Below are positions 25,364 through 37,096 of a stretch of DNA of 64,000 bases, in pieces. Under the pieces are notes generated by a model, which was not told the origin of the DNA, did not search any database, and was given only the letters and a program-made list of their open reading frames with translations. The translations under genes and the position numbers were made by a program. The DNA lies in NCBI GenBank assembly GCA_046331175.1, contig JAXLRI010000010.1:1-64000 (forward strand). The letters run 5' to 3'. Origin of the DNA: JAWKIW01 sp046331175. GTDB lineage: Bacteria; Actinomycetota; Acidimicrobiia; Acidimicrobiales; Acidimicrobilacustridaceae. How positions within the stretch are numbered: the stretch's first letter is position 1; the number at the start of each line of letters is the position of its first letter.

Positions 25364-26209
25364 TCAGCGCTGGTTCAGCAGGGCGAGGAGGCGCAGCACG
25401 CTGATGTAGAGCCAGATGATCGTGACGGTGAGCCCGAAGGCGGCGTACCACTCCATGTAGGCGGGGTAGCCCTCCTTGCTGGCCCGCTCGATGAAGTCGA
25501 AGTCGAGCAGCAGGTTGAAGGCGGCGATGCCACAGATCAGCACGCTCACGCCGATGCCGAGCGGCGTCGGGTTGTTCCAGAAGTACAGGTTCGCCCCGAA
25601 GAGCGAGCCGATCCACGCGACCAGGTACATGAGGAACACCCCGCCGGTGGCGGCGATGATGCCGATCACCAGCTTGGGCGTGACCTTCACGATCCGCAGG
25701 GCGTAGAGCAGGAACATCACCACGACCACGCCCATGGTGACCAGGACCGCCTGGGCGACGATGCCGTTCCACATCCCGTTGAAGAAGGCCGAGATGGCGC
25801 CCAGGCCCATGCCGTAGGCGAGGCAGTACACCGGGGCGGTGAAGCGGGCGGCCTTCGGCACGAACACGGTGATCATGCCGAGGACGAACGCGCCGAACAT
25901 GCCGGCCCAGATCCACCACGGTGCCGTCGAGTTGTTCACGACGGTGACCGTGCCGTTCGGGTTGTTGATGGTCTGGAAGCTCTGGTCGACCTGGGACCAC
26001 CCGAAGGCCCCGGACGCCACGAGCAGGACGAGCAGGACGCCCGTGGCGGTCATGGAACCGCCGATGGTCATGCGCCGTCCCTGGGTGGCCTCGCGGGTGG
26101 AGGACGAACCGGCGTCGAAGGCACCCTGCTGGGGGGCGACCCAGCCCTCGCCGGCGGCCTTCTCCTGGAAGTTCTTGTCGGACAGGACGGGGTTGTTGGC
26201 CCGCATCAT
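25364..26209 (-). CDS. Bax inhibitor-1 / YccA-family membrane protein
   Basis: A 281-residue protein with about seven hydrophobic helices after a soluble N-terminal 70 residues. The start motif MMRANNPVLSDKNF is typical of actinobacterial members (family proteins begin MR-xSNPVF), so I place the start at 26209, with GAGGAG about nine bases upstream, rather than at 26263. The C-terminal conserved stretch LLLDFDFIERASKEGYPAYM and ALLN are the family's YccA/BI-1 signature. Homologues act as pH-sensitive calcium leak channels. It leads the small operon with the phosphoesterase and HAD genes. Confidence 0.88.
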   Translation of the reverse strand: MMRANNPVLSDKNFQEKAAGEGWVAPQQGAFDAGSSSTREATQGRRMTIGGSMTATGVLLVLLVASGAFGWSQVDQSFQTINNPNGTVTVVNNSTAPWWIWAGMFGAFVLGMITVFVPKAARFTAPVYCLAYGMGLGAISAFFNGMWNGIVAQAVLVTMGVVVVMFLLYALRIVKVTPKLVIGIIAATGGVFLMYLVAWIGSLFGANLYFWNNPTPLGIGVSVLICGIAAFNLLLDFDFIERASKEGYPAYMEWYAAFGLTVTIIWLYISVLRLLALLNQR

Positions 26210-26341
26210 CGCCGCACGCTCCTCGGGTCGTGGGCCGCCATGGTCGGCGGACGGCCCCTCCATGGTACGGGGTGGGGGCGGCGGCCAGGCGGCACGAGGG
26301 GCGTGGGGATCGCCGGGCCGAGCAGTCGGACCGAGCCGTGG

Positions 26342-26695
26342 TCAGGCCGGGCCGGGCGCGGCGCCGGCAGCGACGTCGACCTCGATCGCGCCGTCGACCT
26401 CGCGCACCGGGTAGCTGCGCACGTCGGCCTTGTCGTCGCGCCGGCCCTTGATGCTGAGCTTGGTCCCGTGCCCCGCCGGGTCGAACCGCCAGAAGTGGGC
26501 GGTGCACACCAGCTCGTCACCGTCGACGACGCCCTCGGCCTCGAGGTGGGACCACTGGTGGGGGCAACGGGCGTCGCAGGCGGCCAGGCGACCGTCGACG
26601 GCCCGCCAGACCACCACCTCGAACCCGTCGACGAGCACGGACCTGACCTCGCCGGGGGCCACGTCGGCGGCCGTCAGCACCGGCGCCCAGCTCAC
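26342..26695 (-). CDS. Rieske [2Fe-2S] ferredoxin
   Basis: A 117-residue single-domain Rieske protein. The cluster ligands are C44 and H46 (CPH) and C64 and H67 (CTAH), with the usual spacing. It has no membrane helix, so it should be a soluble electron carrier for an oxygenase rather than part of a bc1 complex. The GTG start is 37 bases after the enoyl-CoA hydratase stop, so the genes are probably co-transcribed, but no oxygenase partner is visible here. Confidence 0.9.
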   Translation of the reverse strand: MSWAPVLTAADVAPGEVRSVLVDGFEVVVWRAVDGRLAACDARCPHQWSHLEAEGVVDGDELVCTAHFWRFDPAGHGTKLSIKGRRDDKADVRSYPVREVDGAIEVDVAAGAAPGPA

Positions 26696-26732
26696 GGCAC
26701 CGCTCCGGCGAGCGCGGGGACCGGCCCGGGGA

Positions 26733-27656
26733 TCACGAGTACGGCGGCTCGTCCCACCACGGGTACCAGTCGGGGAGGTCGGTGCTCACCCGGCCGGTCC
26801 ACGCCGGTGGCCGCTTCTCCAGGAACGACGTGACGCCCTCGCGCGCGTCGGCCGATCGCCCGGTGGAGAACACGCCGCGCGAGTCGACGCGGTGGGCGGC
26901 CATCGGGTGGTCGGCGCCGAGCATGCGCCACAGCATCTGGCGGACCAGGGCGACCGACACCGGGGCGCTGGCGGCGGCGATGTCGGCGGCCAGCGCCTGG
27001 GCCGCCGGCAGCAGCTCGTGGGGCGGGAGCACCTGGCGGACGAGCCCCGCCTCGAGCGCCTCCGACGCCGGGAAGACCTTGGCCGTGTAGCACCACTCCA
27101 GCGCCCGGGAGATGCCGACCAGACGGGGGAGGAACCAGCTCGACGCCGCCTCGGGCACGATCCCCCGGGCGGCGAACACGAAGCCGAAGCGGGCGGCGTC
27201 GCTGGCCAGACGGATGTCCATCGGCAGGGTCATGGTGGCGCCCACGCCCACCGCCGGGCCGTTGACGGCGGCGATCACCGGCTTGGTGCAGGCGAAGATG
27301 CGCAGCGTGAGCAGGCCCCCGATGTCGCGCGGGTACGCCGGTCGCTCGTCGGCGTCGCCGTCGGATCGCCCGGCGGCGGGGCCACCCGCCCCCTGGGCGT
27401 CGGCGTCGAAGGTGTCACCGCCCGACCCGAGATCGGCCCCGGCGCAGAACCCCCGACCCCGCCCGGTGACCACGACCGCCCGCACGGCGTCGTCGCCGTC
27501 GACCAGGTCGAACGCCTGCTGCAGCTCGGCCCCCATCCGCACCGTGAAGGCGTTGAGCCGGTCGGGGCGGTCGAGGGTGATGGTGGCCACGCCACCGTCG
27601 ACCTCGTAGGCGATCTCGCGGAAGGCCGGGCCAGGTCCGGGCCCGGCGGCGGTCAC
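26733..27656 (-). CDS. Enoyl-CoA hydratase/isomerase family protein
   Basis: A 307-residue crotonase-fold protein. LDRPDRLNAF, GRGRGFCAGADL and the oxyanion-hole stretch AVNGPAVGVGATM are present, and the second catalytic glutamate is the one in GIVPEAASSW. An insertion of about 30 mostly Gly/Asp residues follows GADL. It would hydrate 2-enoyl-CoA or catalyse a related step of fatty acid breakdown. Its GTG start shares GTGA with the stop of the M23 peptidase gene, which couples its translation to a cell-wall gene, an unusual neighbour for a beta-oxidation enzyme. Confidence 0.9.
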   Translation of the reverse strand: MTAAGPGPGPAFREIAYEVDGGVATITLDRPDRLNAFTVRMGAELQQAFDLVDGDDAVRAVVVTGRGRGFCAGADLGSGGDTFDADAQGAGGPAAGRSDGDADERPAYPRDIGGLLTLRIFACTKPVIAAVNGPAVGVGATMTLPMDIRLASDAARFGFVFAARGIVPEAASSWFLPRLVGISRALEWCYTAKVFPASEALEAGLVRQVLPPHELLPAAQALAADIAAASAPVSVALVRQMLWRMLGADHPMAAHRVDSRGVFSTGRSADAREGVTSFLEKRPPAWTGRVSTDLPDWYPWWDEPPYS

Positions 27657-29083
27657 GGCGGGGCCCCGAGGGTGGGGATGGGGTCGATGGTGACGCCCTG
27701 GATCCGCACCTCCCAGTGCAGGTGCGGGCCGGTGGAGTAGCCGGTGGTGCCGACCAGGCCGATGATCTGGCCCTTGGTCACGATGTCACCGGGCTTGACC
27801 AGCGTGGCCACCTGGTGGCCGTACAGGGTGCCGATCGAGTTGCCGTGGTCGATGATCGTGCAGTTGCCGTAGCCGCCGTAGTACTCGGACATGAGCACCA
27901 CACCGTCGGCCGGCGCGGCGATGGGGGTGCCCTGGGCGATGGCCAGGTCGATGCCCGGATGGCTGCTCGAGGCCCCGTAGAGCGGGCTGACCCGGGGGCC
28001 GTAGGTGGAGGTGAGACGGGCGCCCGGGACCGGGTTGGTGAAGATCCCGAGGGTGGTGAGCGGGGCCGCCTGGCCCACCTCGGCCTTCTTCAGGATCCCC
28101 TCGACCGAGTCGGAGGTGCGGCCCTGGGCGGCGATGCGGGCCAGGTAGTCGCCCCGCTTCAGGTTGATCAGCAGCATGACCTGCACCTGGTCGGTCAGGG
28201 CCTGCTGCTGGGAGGCCGCCGCCATCTTCTGGAGCTGGGCCTGCTTGCGGAGGGCGTCCTGGCGATCGCTCACCTCGTCGCGGGCGCTGGTGGCCGCGCC
28301 CCGCTCGGTCTCGGCCTGCGCCTTGAGGCTGCCCACCTGGTCGCGCAGGGTGACGAAGCGGTTGATGAGGTCCTGCTCGTCGTCGGCGACCGAGTTGGCG
28401 TAGACCTTTGACTTGGTGAGGTCGTCGACGGTGCCGGCCTTGAGGAGCACGGCGGCCGAGGACATGCCCTTGCCGCCCCCCATGTACGCCTCGACGGCGG
28501 CGTTGCGGAGGCGCTCGCGATGGCTCTCCAGCTGGGCCTCGGCGTCCTCGAGCCGCTTCTTGGTGTCGAGGAAGCGCTCGTTGGCGTCACGGACCTTGTT
28601 GATGGCCTTGGCCAGGTCGTTGTTGAGGTTCTGGAGCTGGTCGTTCAGCCGGACCAGCTCCTGCTGGGCCTGGCTGACCTTGGTCTGGGTGTCGAGGTAG
28701 CGCTGGAGGAGGGCGTACTCCTCCACCGTGAGCCCGTCGAAGGCGGTGGCGTTCTGGCGCTCCTGCTCGCTGAGCGACGGCGGTGGGCCCTCGGCGGTGG
28801 GGGCGGTGGTCGTGGTCGTCTCGCCCGGCAGCGTGCTGGAGGTGGTGGTGGTCTCGGGAGGCGCGGTCGTGGTGGTGGAGGTCGAGGTCGACGTCGACGT
28901 GCTCGTCGAGGTGCTCGTGGACGAGCTCGACGAGGACGTCGGCGGGATCGTCTGGGCCACCGCCTGGGCGCCGGGCGCGACGAGGACCGCGGCCACCACC
29001 GCAACCGCTGCCCACCGCGTGCGCCCGCGCCACCGGTCGTGCCGGTGCCCCGGGCGGCGCCGTGATCGACGACCCTCGATCAC
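27653..29083 (-). CDS. M23 peptidoglycan peptidase with long coiled coil (FtsEX partner type)
   Basis: A 476-residue exported protein. It has a signal peptide (about 24-44), a Ser/Thr repeat linker (about 48-100), a long coiled coil (about 120-310), then an M23 LytM domain with HPGIDLA near residue 375 and HLHWE near 452, so the zinc site looks intact. The layout is that of PcsB, RipC and EnvC, which the FtsE-FtsX complex switches on at the division site. It directly follows ftsX on the same strand (41-base gap), which makes it the likely FtsX partner, hydrolysing cross-linked peptidoglycan during division. The start is GTG with GGGGG upstream. Confidence 0.9.
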   Translation of the reverse strand: MIEGRRSRRRPGHRHDRWRGRTRWAAVAVVAAVLVAPGAQAVAQTIPPTSSSSSSTSTSTSTSTSTSTSTTTTAPPETTTTSSTLPGETTTTTAPTAEGPPPSLSEQERQNATAFDGLTVEEYALLQRYLDTQTKVSQAQQELVRLNDQLQNLNNDLAKAINKVRDANERFLDTKKRLEDAEAQLESHRERLRNAAVEAYMGGGKGMSSAAVLLKAGTVDDLTKSKVYANSVADDEQDLINRFVTLRDQVGSLKAQAETERGAATSARDEVSDRQDALRKQAQLQKMAAASQQQALTDQVQVMLLINLKRGDYLARIAAQGRTSDSVEGILKKAEVGQAAPLTTLGIFTNPVPGARLTSTYGPRVSPLYGASSSHPGIDLAIAQGTPIAAPADGVVLMSEYYGGYGNCTIIDHGNSIGTLYGHQVATLVKPGDIVTKGQIIGLVGTTGYSTGPHLHWEVRIQGVTIDPIPTLGAPP

Positions 29084-29123
29084 CTGACCCCCATCCGAAC
29101 CTCGTGCGACCCCCGCCGGCCCC

Positions 29124-30020
29124 TCACACGTCGAGGAACCTCGTGACCGCGATGCCTGCCCCGATGGCGCCGACGACCATGCCGGTGACCCCGAGGAGGA
29201 AGTACGTGCCGAGCAGCTGCGACCCCGCCGGCACGAACCCGCTGAAGAGCGGGAACTGATCGGCTGGCGGGAGCCACTGCTCGAAGAACGGCTTGAACAG
29301 TAGCAAGCCGAGGATCGCGAGCAAGGCGCCCACGATCCCCTGGACCAGGCCCTCCACCATGAACGGGACGCGGATGAACCAGTTCGTGGCGCCCACCAGC
29401 TTCATCACCTCGATCTCGCGGCGCCTCGCGTAGATGGCCATCCGGATGGTGTTGAGGATCAGGAGGAACGCCGCCAGCAGCAGGAACGCCGACACGAAGA
29501 CGATCCCGAGGGTCAGCCGGCTGGAGAGCTGCTGCACGAGGCGGATGGTCTCGGTCGCCGACACCACCTCCTTGACCCCCGCCTTGTTCCGGAACTGGAC
29601 GCTGAGCGCCTCGACCGATTGCGCGTCCTTCTGGCGCGGGACCACTCGGTACGACGGCGGCAGCACGTCGGGGGTCACGCTCTCGAGCAGGTCCTGCTGG
29701 CCGGCGAAGAGCTGCTTGAACTCCTCGTAGGCGGCGTTCTGGTCGACGAAGGTGACCTTCTCGATCTCGGTGCTCTCCTTGAGGTCGCGGTCGACCGCCT
29801 GCACCTGGTCCTGGGTGGCGTTGGGGTTCAGGAAGACGATGAACTCGATGCCGCCCTGCCAGCGCCGGGTGGCGTTCTCGACGCCCTGGCCGAGCATGAA
29901 CGAGAAGCCCACGAGGAACAGCGAGACCATCACGGTGAGCACGGATGCCAACGTGATGGTGAAGTTGCGGAAGATGTTGGATCCGGTCTCCCGGACCACG
30001 TAGTCGACCTTGATCGCCAC
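29124..30020 (-). CDS. ftsX: Cell-division ABC-transporter-like membrane protein FtsX
   Basis: A 298-residue inner-membrane protein with one helix near residues 21-43, an extracytoplasmic domain (about 45-165), and three helices in the C-terminal half (about 170-200, 220-245, 265-290). AIYARRREIEVMKLVGATNWFIR is the conserved cytoplasmic loop that contacts FtsE. The start is GTG at 30020; the preceding ftsE stop codon TAG lies inside its TAGAGGGA ribosome binding site. FtsX transmits ATP hydrolysis by FtsE to a wall hydrolase outside, here most likely the M23 protein encoded next. Confidence 0.93.
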   Translation of the reverse strand: MAIKVDYVVRETGSNIFRNFTITLASVLTVMVSLFLVGFSFMLGQGVENATRRWQGGIEFIVFLNPNATQDQVQAVDRDLKESTEIEKVTFVDQNAAYEEFKQLFAGQQDLLESVTPDVLPPSYRVVPRQKDAQSVEALSVQFRNKAGVKEVVSATETIRLVQQLSSRLTLGIVFVSAFLLLAAFLLILNTIRMAIYARRREIEVMKLVGATNWFIRVPFMVEGLVQGIVGALLAILGLLLFKPFFEQWLPPADQFPLFSGFVPAGSQLLGTYFLLGVTGMVVGAIGAGIAVTRFLDV

Positions 30021-30034
30021 GGTGCCTGGTCCCT

Positions 30035-30712
<678 letters not shown>

Positions 30713-30825
30713 GTTGCGATCACGTTACGTCACAGCATCCTGGGATTCGGCGCACCCCCGCTGACCTGGGCGTACGCGCCAGGAGGCAGGGTCCGGCGGG
30801 GTGGGTCGACCGGCCCAGGCCGCCG

Positions 30826-30853
30826 GGACCAGCCGGCCGGTGGCGGCTGGTCC
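30826..30853 (-). terminator. Hairpin between prfB and ftsE
   Basis: GGACCAGCC and GGCTGGTCC are perfect inverted complements around a 10-base loop, about 90 bases beyond the prfB stop. No T tract. It probably ends the secA-prfB transcript. The rest of the 229-base gap shows nothing else I can name. Confidence 0.5.
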
Positions 30854-30941
30854 GGCCGATCAACCTAGACGCCGCCACCCCGCGATCGGTGGAGGGTCCG
30901 GCACCGGCTCCGGGTCGGCCGGGTCGCCGGCCGCTGCGTGG

Positions 30942-32054
30942 CTAGGACGCCTGGCCCTCGGCGCGCTCCCAGCGCAGGAAGGCCTCCATGAGGCCGTCGA
31001 GGTCGCCGTCGATCACGCCGTCGACGTCGCCGATCTCGAGGCCGGAGCGCTCGTCCTTGACCTGCTGGTAGGGCTGGAGCACGTAGGAGCGGATGCGGCT
31101 GCCGAACCCCGCCGTCTCCTTGGGACCGGCGATGGCGGCCATCTCGGCGTCGCGCTGCTGGCGCTCGAGGTCGGCGAGCTTGGCCTTGAGGATCTGCATG
31201 GCTCGATCCTTGTTCTGGTGCTGGCTGCGCTCGTTCTGGCAGGAGACCACGATCCCGGTGGGCAGGTGGGTGATGCGCACGGCCGAGTCGGTGACGTTCA
31301 CGTGCTGGCCGCCGGCACCCGACGAGCGGAACACGTCGATCCGCAGGTCCTTGGGGTCGATCTCGACGTCGGACTCGTCGTCCTCGACGAAGGGGACGAC
31401 CGACAGCGAGGCGAAGGCGGTCTGGCGCTTGCCCTGGGCGTTGAAGGGCGAGATGCGCACCAGCCGGTGCGTGCCCTTCTCGCTGCGCAGGCGACCGTAG
31501 GCGTGGCGGCCCTTGACGATGAAGGTGGCCGAGGAGATGCCGGCCTCCTGGCCGGCGGTGACCTCGTCGAGCTCGAAGTCGAAGCCCCGACCCTCGGCCC
31601 AGCGCCGGTACATGCGCAACATCATCTCGGCCCAGTCCTGGGAGTCGGTGCCCCCCTCGCCCGCGTGGACCTCGCACACGGCGTCGTGGTCGTCCCACTC
31701 GCCGGTGAACAGGGCCCGCAGCTCGAGGTCGTCGAAGGCACGCTGGAGCGTGGCGACCTGCTCGGCGATGTCGCCCTCCTGGGAGTCGTCGCCCTCCTCC
31801 CGGGCCAGCTCGAACAGGGTGTCGGCGTCGTCGATCTCGCCGCTGAGCCGGTCGAACAGGTCGAGGTCGTCGGCGACCTGGGCCAGCTCGCCGGTGACCT
31901 TGCGGGCGGCCTCGGGGTCGTCCCAGAGGTCGGGACGTGACGCCTCGGTCTCGAGCTGGGGCCGGGCGCGCCGCAGGTCGTCGATGCGGAGGTAGGTCTC
32001 CGCCTCGGCGAGGCGGCCGCGGAGCGCGGCGATGTCGTCGGTGAAGTCGCGCAC
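30942..32054 (-). CDS. prfB: Peptide chain release factor 2
   Basis: A 370-residue class I release factor. The stop-codon recognition tripeptide is SPF (202-204), which marks RF2 (UGA and UAA), and the catalytic GGQ is at 248-250 in GAGGQHVN. The full-length frame is open, so the programmed +1 frameshift of many bacterial prfB genes is absent, as is usual in actinobacteria. It starts with GTG nine bases after the secA stop, so the two are probably translated from one mRNA. Confidence 0.95.
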   Translation of the reverse strand: MRDFTDDIAALRGRLAEAETYLRIDDLRRARPQLETEASRPDLWDDPEAARKVTGELAQVADDLDLFDRLSGEIDDADTLFELAREEGDDSQEGDIAEQVATLQRAFDDLELRALFTGEWDDHDAVCEVHAGEGGTDSQDWAEMMLRMYRRWAEGRGFDFELDEVTAGQEAGISSATFIVKGRHAYGRLRSEKGTHRLVRISPFNAQGKRQTAFASLSVVPFVEDDESDVEIDPKDLRIDVFRSSGAGGQHVNVTDSAVRITHLPTGIVVSCQNERSQHQNKDRAMQILKAKLADLERQQRDAEMAAIAGPKETAGFGSRIRSYVLQPYQQVKDERSGLEIGDVDGVIDGDLDGLMEAFLRWERAEGQAS

Positions 32055-32063
32055 GTCAGCAGC

Positions 32064-34796
<2,733 letters not shown>

Positions 34797-34804
34797 GGCG
34801 GGCA

Positions 34805-34810
34805 AGCCTA
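34805..34810 (-). promoter_or_regulatory. Leaderless-type -10 box of secA
   Basis: TAGGCT on the minus strand, eight bases before the ATG at 34796. Its first three bases are also the TAG stop codon of the upstream gene. Confidence 0.55.
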
Positions 34811-35455
34811 CCGGGGCCGGTCGACCCCGCTCTCCGCGGCCGCCTCGCCGAGGGACCGGACCCGGGCGACGAGGCCGGCGAGCAGCCCGGCGGCGACGGC
34901 CTCGTCGATCCCGACGGCCCCGGCGGCCGCACCGAGCGGCTCGCCGCCGGCCACCCGACCCACCAGGTCGAGGGTGGGACCGGTGGCGTCGACCCGTCGA
35001 GCGAGCGCGCGCAGGACGTCACCGGGGAGGTGCACGCCGCCTCCGGCCACCTGGTCGACGACGTCGGCCAGCGCCGACTCGGCACCCCCGCGGTCGACGA
35101 GGCCCACGGCCCCGGCGGCGACCAGCGCCGTGCGGACACCGATCGAGCGGTCGTCGAGGGCGACCACCAGCCGGGAGGCCGGGCTGCTCCCCCGGAGCGC
35201 GAGCAGGATGCCGGGCAGGTCGGCGTCGACCCCACGCGAGCCGACGACCACCACGTCGGGGAGGTGGCGGGCGGCCATCGCCGCCAGGCTGCGGACGCGG
35301 TGGGGCTGATCGTGCTCGGCCACGACCTCGAGGTCGGGGCGGGCCTCCAGCGCGAGCAGGACCTGGCGCCGGAAGAGGCCGCGGTCGTCGCAGACCAGCA
35401 CCCGCACCCCGGCGTCGGTCCAGCGATCGACCGGGCCGGGGGCGAGCGTGGTCAC
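34808..35455 (-). CDS. Degenerate response-regulator-like protein (NarL type)
   Basis: A 215-residue protein. Residues about 15-125 have the receiver fold: an acidic pair in VRVLVCDDRG and the strand PDVVVVGSRG, where the phosphorylated Asp is replaced by Gly, and the conserved Lys near GAVGLVDR is missing. The C-terminal 80 residues faintly resemble a LuxR-type helix-turn-helix (LVGRVAGGEPLGAAAG) but the motif has decayed. It is therefore unlikely to be switched by phosphorylation. It lies between hpf and secA; the GTG start is 10 bases after the hpf stop. No histidine kinase is nearby. Confidence 0.65.
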   Translation of the reverse strand: MTTLAPGPVDRWTDAGVRVLVCDDRGLFRRQVLLALEARPDLEVVAEHDQPHRVRSLAAMAARHLPDVVVVGSRGVDADLPGILLALRGSSPASRLVVALDDRSIGVRTALVAAGAVGLVDRGGAESALADVVDQVAGGGVHLPGDVLRALARRVDATGPTLDLVGRVAGGEPLGAAAGAVGIDEAVAAGLLAGLVARVRSLGEAAAESGVDRPR

Positions 35456-35465
35456 GGGCGCGCCC

Positions 35466-35768
35466 TCAGCGCAGCGTGGCGCGCGTCTTCGCCCGCTCGA
35501 GCTGCTGGTGGAGCTTGGCCACCGCCCGGTCGATGGCGACGAAGCCGTCGGCACCGACCGCCTTGCTGTGGAGGCGGTGGTCGGCGCCGTCGAGGACGAC
35601 CTCGCACACCTCGGCGTCGGCCGCGGCGCGCGTCGGCTCGCGCCGGAAGTGCACCTCGGCCCGCTGGGCGTTGCGGTCGAGCCGGCCCAGCCGGCTCAGC
35701 TTGCGCCGTGTCGCGGACACGAGCGATTCGGACAGGACGACATTGCGGCTGCTGATGGTGATGTCCAA
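35466..35768 (-). CDS. hpf: Ribosome hibernation-promoting factor, short form
   Basis: A 100-residue HPF/RaiA protein beginning LDITISSRNVVLSESL. It carries the beta-alpha fold and basic patches that bind the 30S decoding site (RRKLSRLGRLDR, KLHQQLERAK) and silence ribosomes in stress. The long C-terminal domain of most actinobacterial HPF proteins is absent, so it should act like the short enterobacterial type. The start is a TTG at 35768, supported by AGGGGGGA seven bases upstream; no nearer ATG or GTG exists. Confidence 0.88.
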   Translation of the reverse strand: MDITISSRNVVLSESLVSATRRKLSRLGRLDRNAQRAEVHFRREPTRAAADAEVCEVVLDGADHRLHSKAVGADGFVAIDRAVAKLHQQLERAKTRATLR

Positions 35769-35923
35769 CGCAGTCCCCCCTGGGTCGAAGGCCTGTCGCG
35801 GGTCCCGTCGGCATCGTAGGCGCGACCGGGCGAGCGCGCTCGGGACCGACCACCGCCGCAACCGACCGCGCCCGGGCCGCCGCCCCCAGGGACCGATCCC
35901 GGGCGAAGACGAGGTGGTCGCGG

Positions 35924-36199
35924 CTACCGGAGGCGGTCGCAGACCAGGCGGCCGACCATCTTGGTGGCCAGCTCGTCGGCATCGGGGTGCGCGCCCTCGG
36001 CGAGGCGCTGCCGGGCCTCGGCGAGCCGATCGGGCCGCACCGCCGGCGTGGCCTCGAGCTGCTCGAGCAGGCCGTCGGGCAACGAGCCCTCGGGCCGATC
36101 CACGTTGTTCACCGACAGCCCACCGAGGTCGTCCACGCCACCTCGCAACGCTGCCAGCGACCGCTCCACCTGCAGTTCAGTCGGTTGCATCTCGTCCAT
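35924..36199 (-). CDS. FlgM-like anti-sigma factor family protein
   Basis: A 91-residue protein. Its C-terminal half (about 55-85: TPAVRPDRLAEARQRLAEG with DADELATKMVGRLV) follows the FlgM pattern V-R-x-x-x-L-x-x-R-x-x-I-x-x-G-x-Y then D-x-x-x-L-A. The N-terminal half is acidic and probably unfolded, as in FlgM. FlgM holds the flagellar sigma factor FliA, but no flagellar gene is in view. Alternatives are a FlgM-like regulator of another sigma factor or a chance resemblance. The start could be the ATG at 36199 or the one at 36190. Confidence 0.55.
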   Translation of the reverse strand: MDEMQPTELQVERSLAALRGGVDDLGGLSVNNVDRPEGSLPDGLLEQLEATPAVRPDRLAEARQRLAEGAHPDADELATKMVGRLVCDRLR

Positions 36200-36289
36200 C
36201 CACCGTGAGCGACGATCTCCTGCCCGCTTCTGCGACGAGTATCGGACCGCCCATCGCGGGCCTTGAGCACAGTGGGCCGTCCGGCCCCC

Positions 36290-36940
36290 CTACCCGTCGG
36301 CCGGCGCGACGGCGTGGGGTGACGGGGTCCGGGCCAGCGCCAGGCCGTGGACCTCCTGGGCGCCCAGGTGCCGCAGCAGGCGAGCAGCGGCCGTGAACGT
36401 GGCACCCGTGGTGACGACGTCGTCCACCAGCAGGACCCGCGCCCCGGTCAGGTGGCGGGCAGGCCGGCGGGGGGCGGTGAACCGGGGGCCGCCCCGGCGG
36501 GCGGCCGCGTCCCGTCCGGTCTGGGGCGGCCCGGGACGCCGCCGCATCGTGGCGCGGGCGGGGCGGCCGAGGTGGGCCGCCACCGCCCGGGCGACCAGCT
36601 CGGCCTGGTCGTAGCCTCGCTGCCGGCGGCGGCCGGCGGTGGTCGGAGGCCAGGTGACGAGGTCGATCGGGCCGACGGTCGCCGAGGCGCGCTCGGCGGC
36701 GGCGCCGGCGAGCCGGTCGAGGGCGACGTGGTGGTTGCGGTACTTGAGGGCGGTGATCAGGTCGCGGCCGGCCCCCTCGTACCGCAGCACCGCCGTGCAC
36801 GAGGTCAGCCCGGTCGGGCACGGCCGGACCGGGCCGGCGGGCCGGAGCCGGGTGGCGCACGCCACGCACGGCGACGGTCCGGCGGCGCCGCACACCGCGC
36901 AGCTGGCGCCGAGGAGCGTCTGGGCCAGCGACCGGATCAC
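36290..36940 (-). CDS. ComF-family phosphoribosyltransferase
   Basis: A 216-residue protein with a small zinc finger near the N-terminus (CAVCG ... CVAC) and a type I phosphoribosyltransferase fold. The PRPP-binding loop is VLLVDDVVTTGATF. ComF proteins assist DNA uptake in competent bacteria, but related proteins occur in many non-competent ones and their reaction is not defined. The GTG start at 36940 lies seven bases after a TACGGT box. Confidence 0.88.
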   Translation of the reverse strand: MIRSLAQTLLGASCAVCGAAGPSPCVACATRLRPAGPVRPCPTGLTSCTAVLRYEGAGRDLITALKYRNHHVALDRLAGAAAERASATVGPIDLVTWPPTTAGRRRQRGYDQAELVARAVAAHLGRPARATMRRRPGPPQTGRDAAARRGGPRFTAPRRPARHLTGARVLLVDDVVTTGATFTAAARLLRHLGAQEVHGLALARTPSPHAVAPADG

Positions 36941-36947
36941 GACCCGC

Positions 36948-36953
36948 ACCGTA
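36948..36953 (-). promoter_or_regulatory. Leaderless-type -10 box of the ComF-type gene
   Basis: TACGGT on the minus strand, seven bases before the GTG at 36940. Confidence 0.5.
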
Positions 36954-37096
36954 CCGAGGGGGTGTGGCAGCGCCCCGGGGGCAGGGCGCGCACCGTGGGG
37001 CGGTGGAGGTCGCGGTCCCGACCTCGCCGCGCCGGGCCCGACGCCGGCAGCCAGCGGCGGCACCCGACCGAGGAGACCTCGCCCCCGCCGACGGGG

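Noticed and set aside
26210..26263. Upstream ATG at 26263 for the Bax-inhibitor-1 gene
   Set aside because: Homologues begin at the MR-NNPVL motif, and a ribosome site is placed for the ATG at 26209.
29084..30034. smpB or tmRNA beside ftsX
   Set aside because: No frame resembles SmpB and no tmRNA-like ends are visible in this area.
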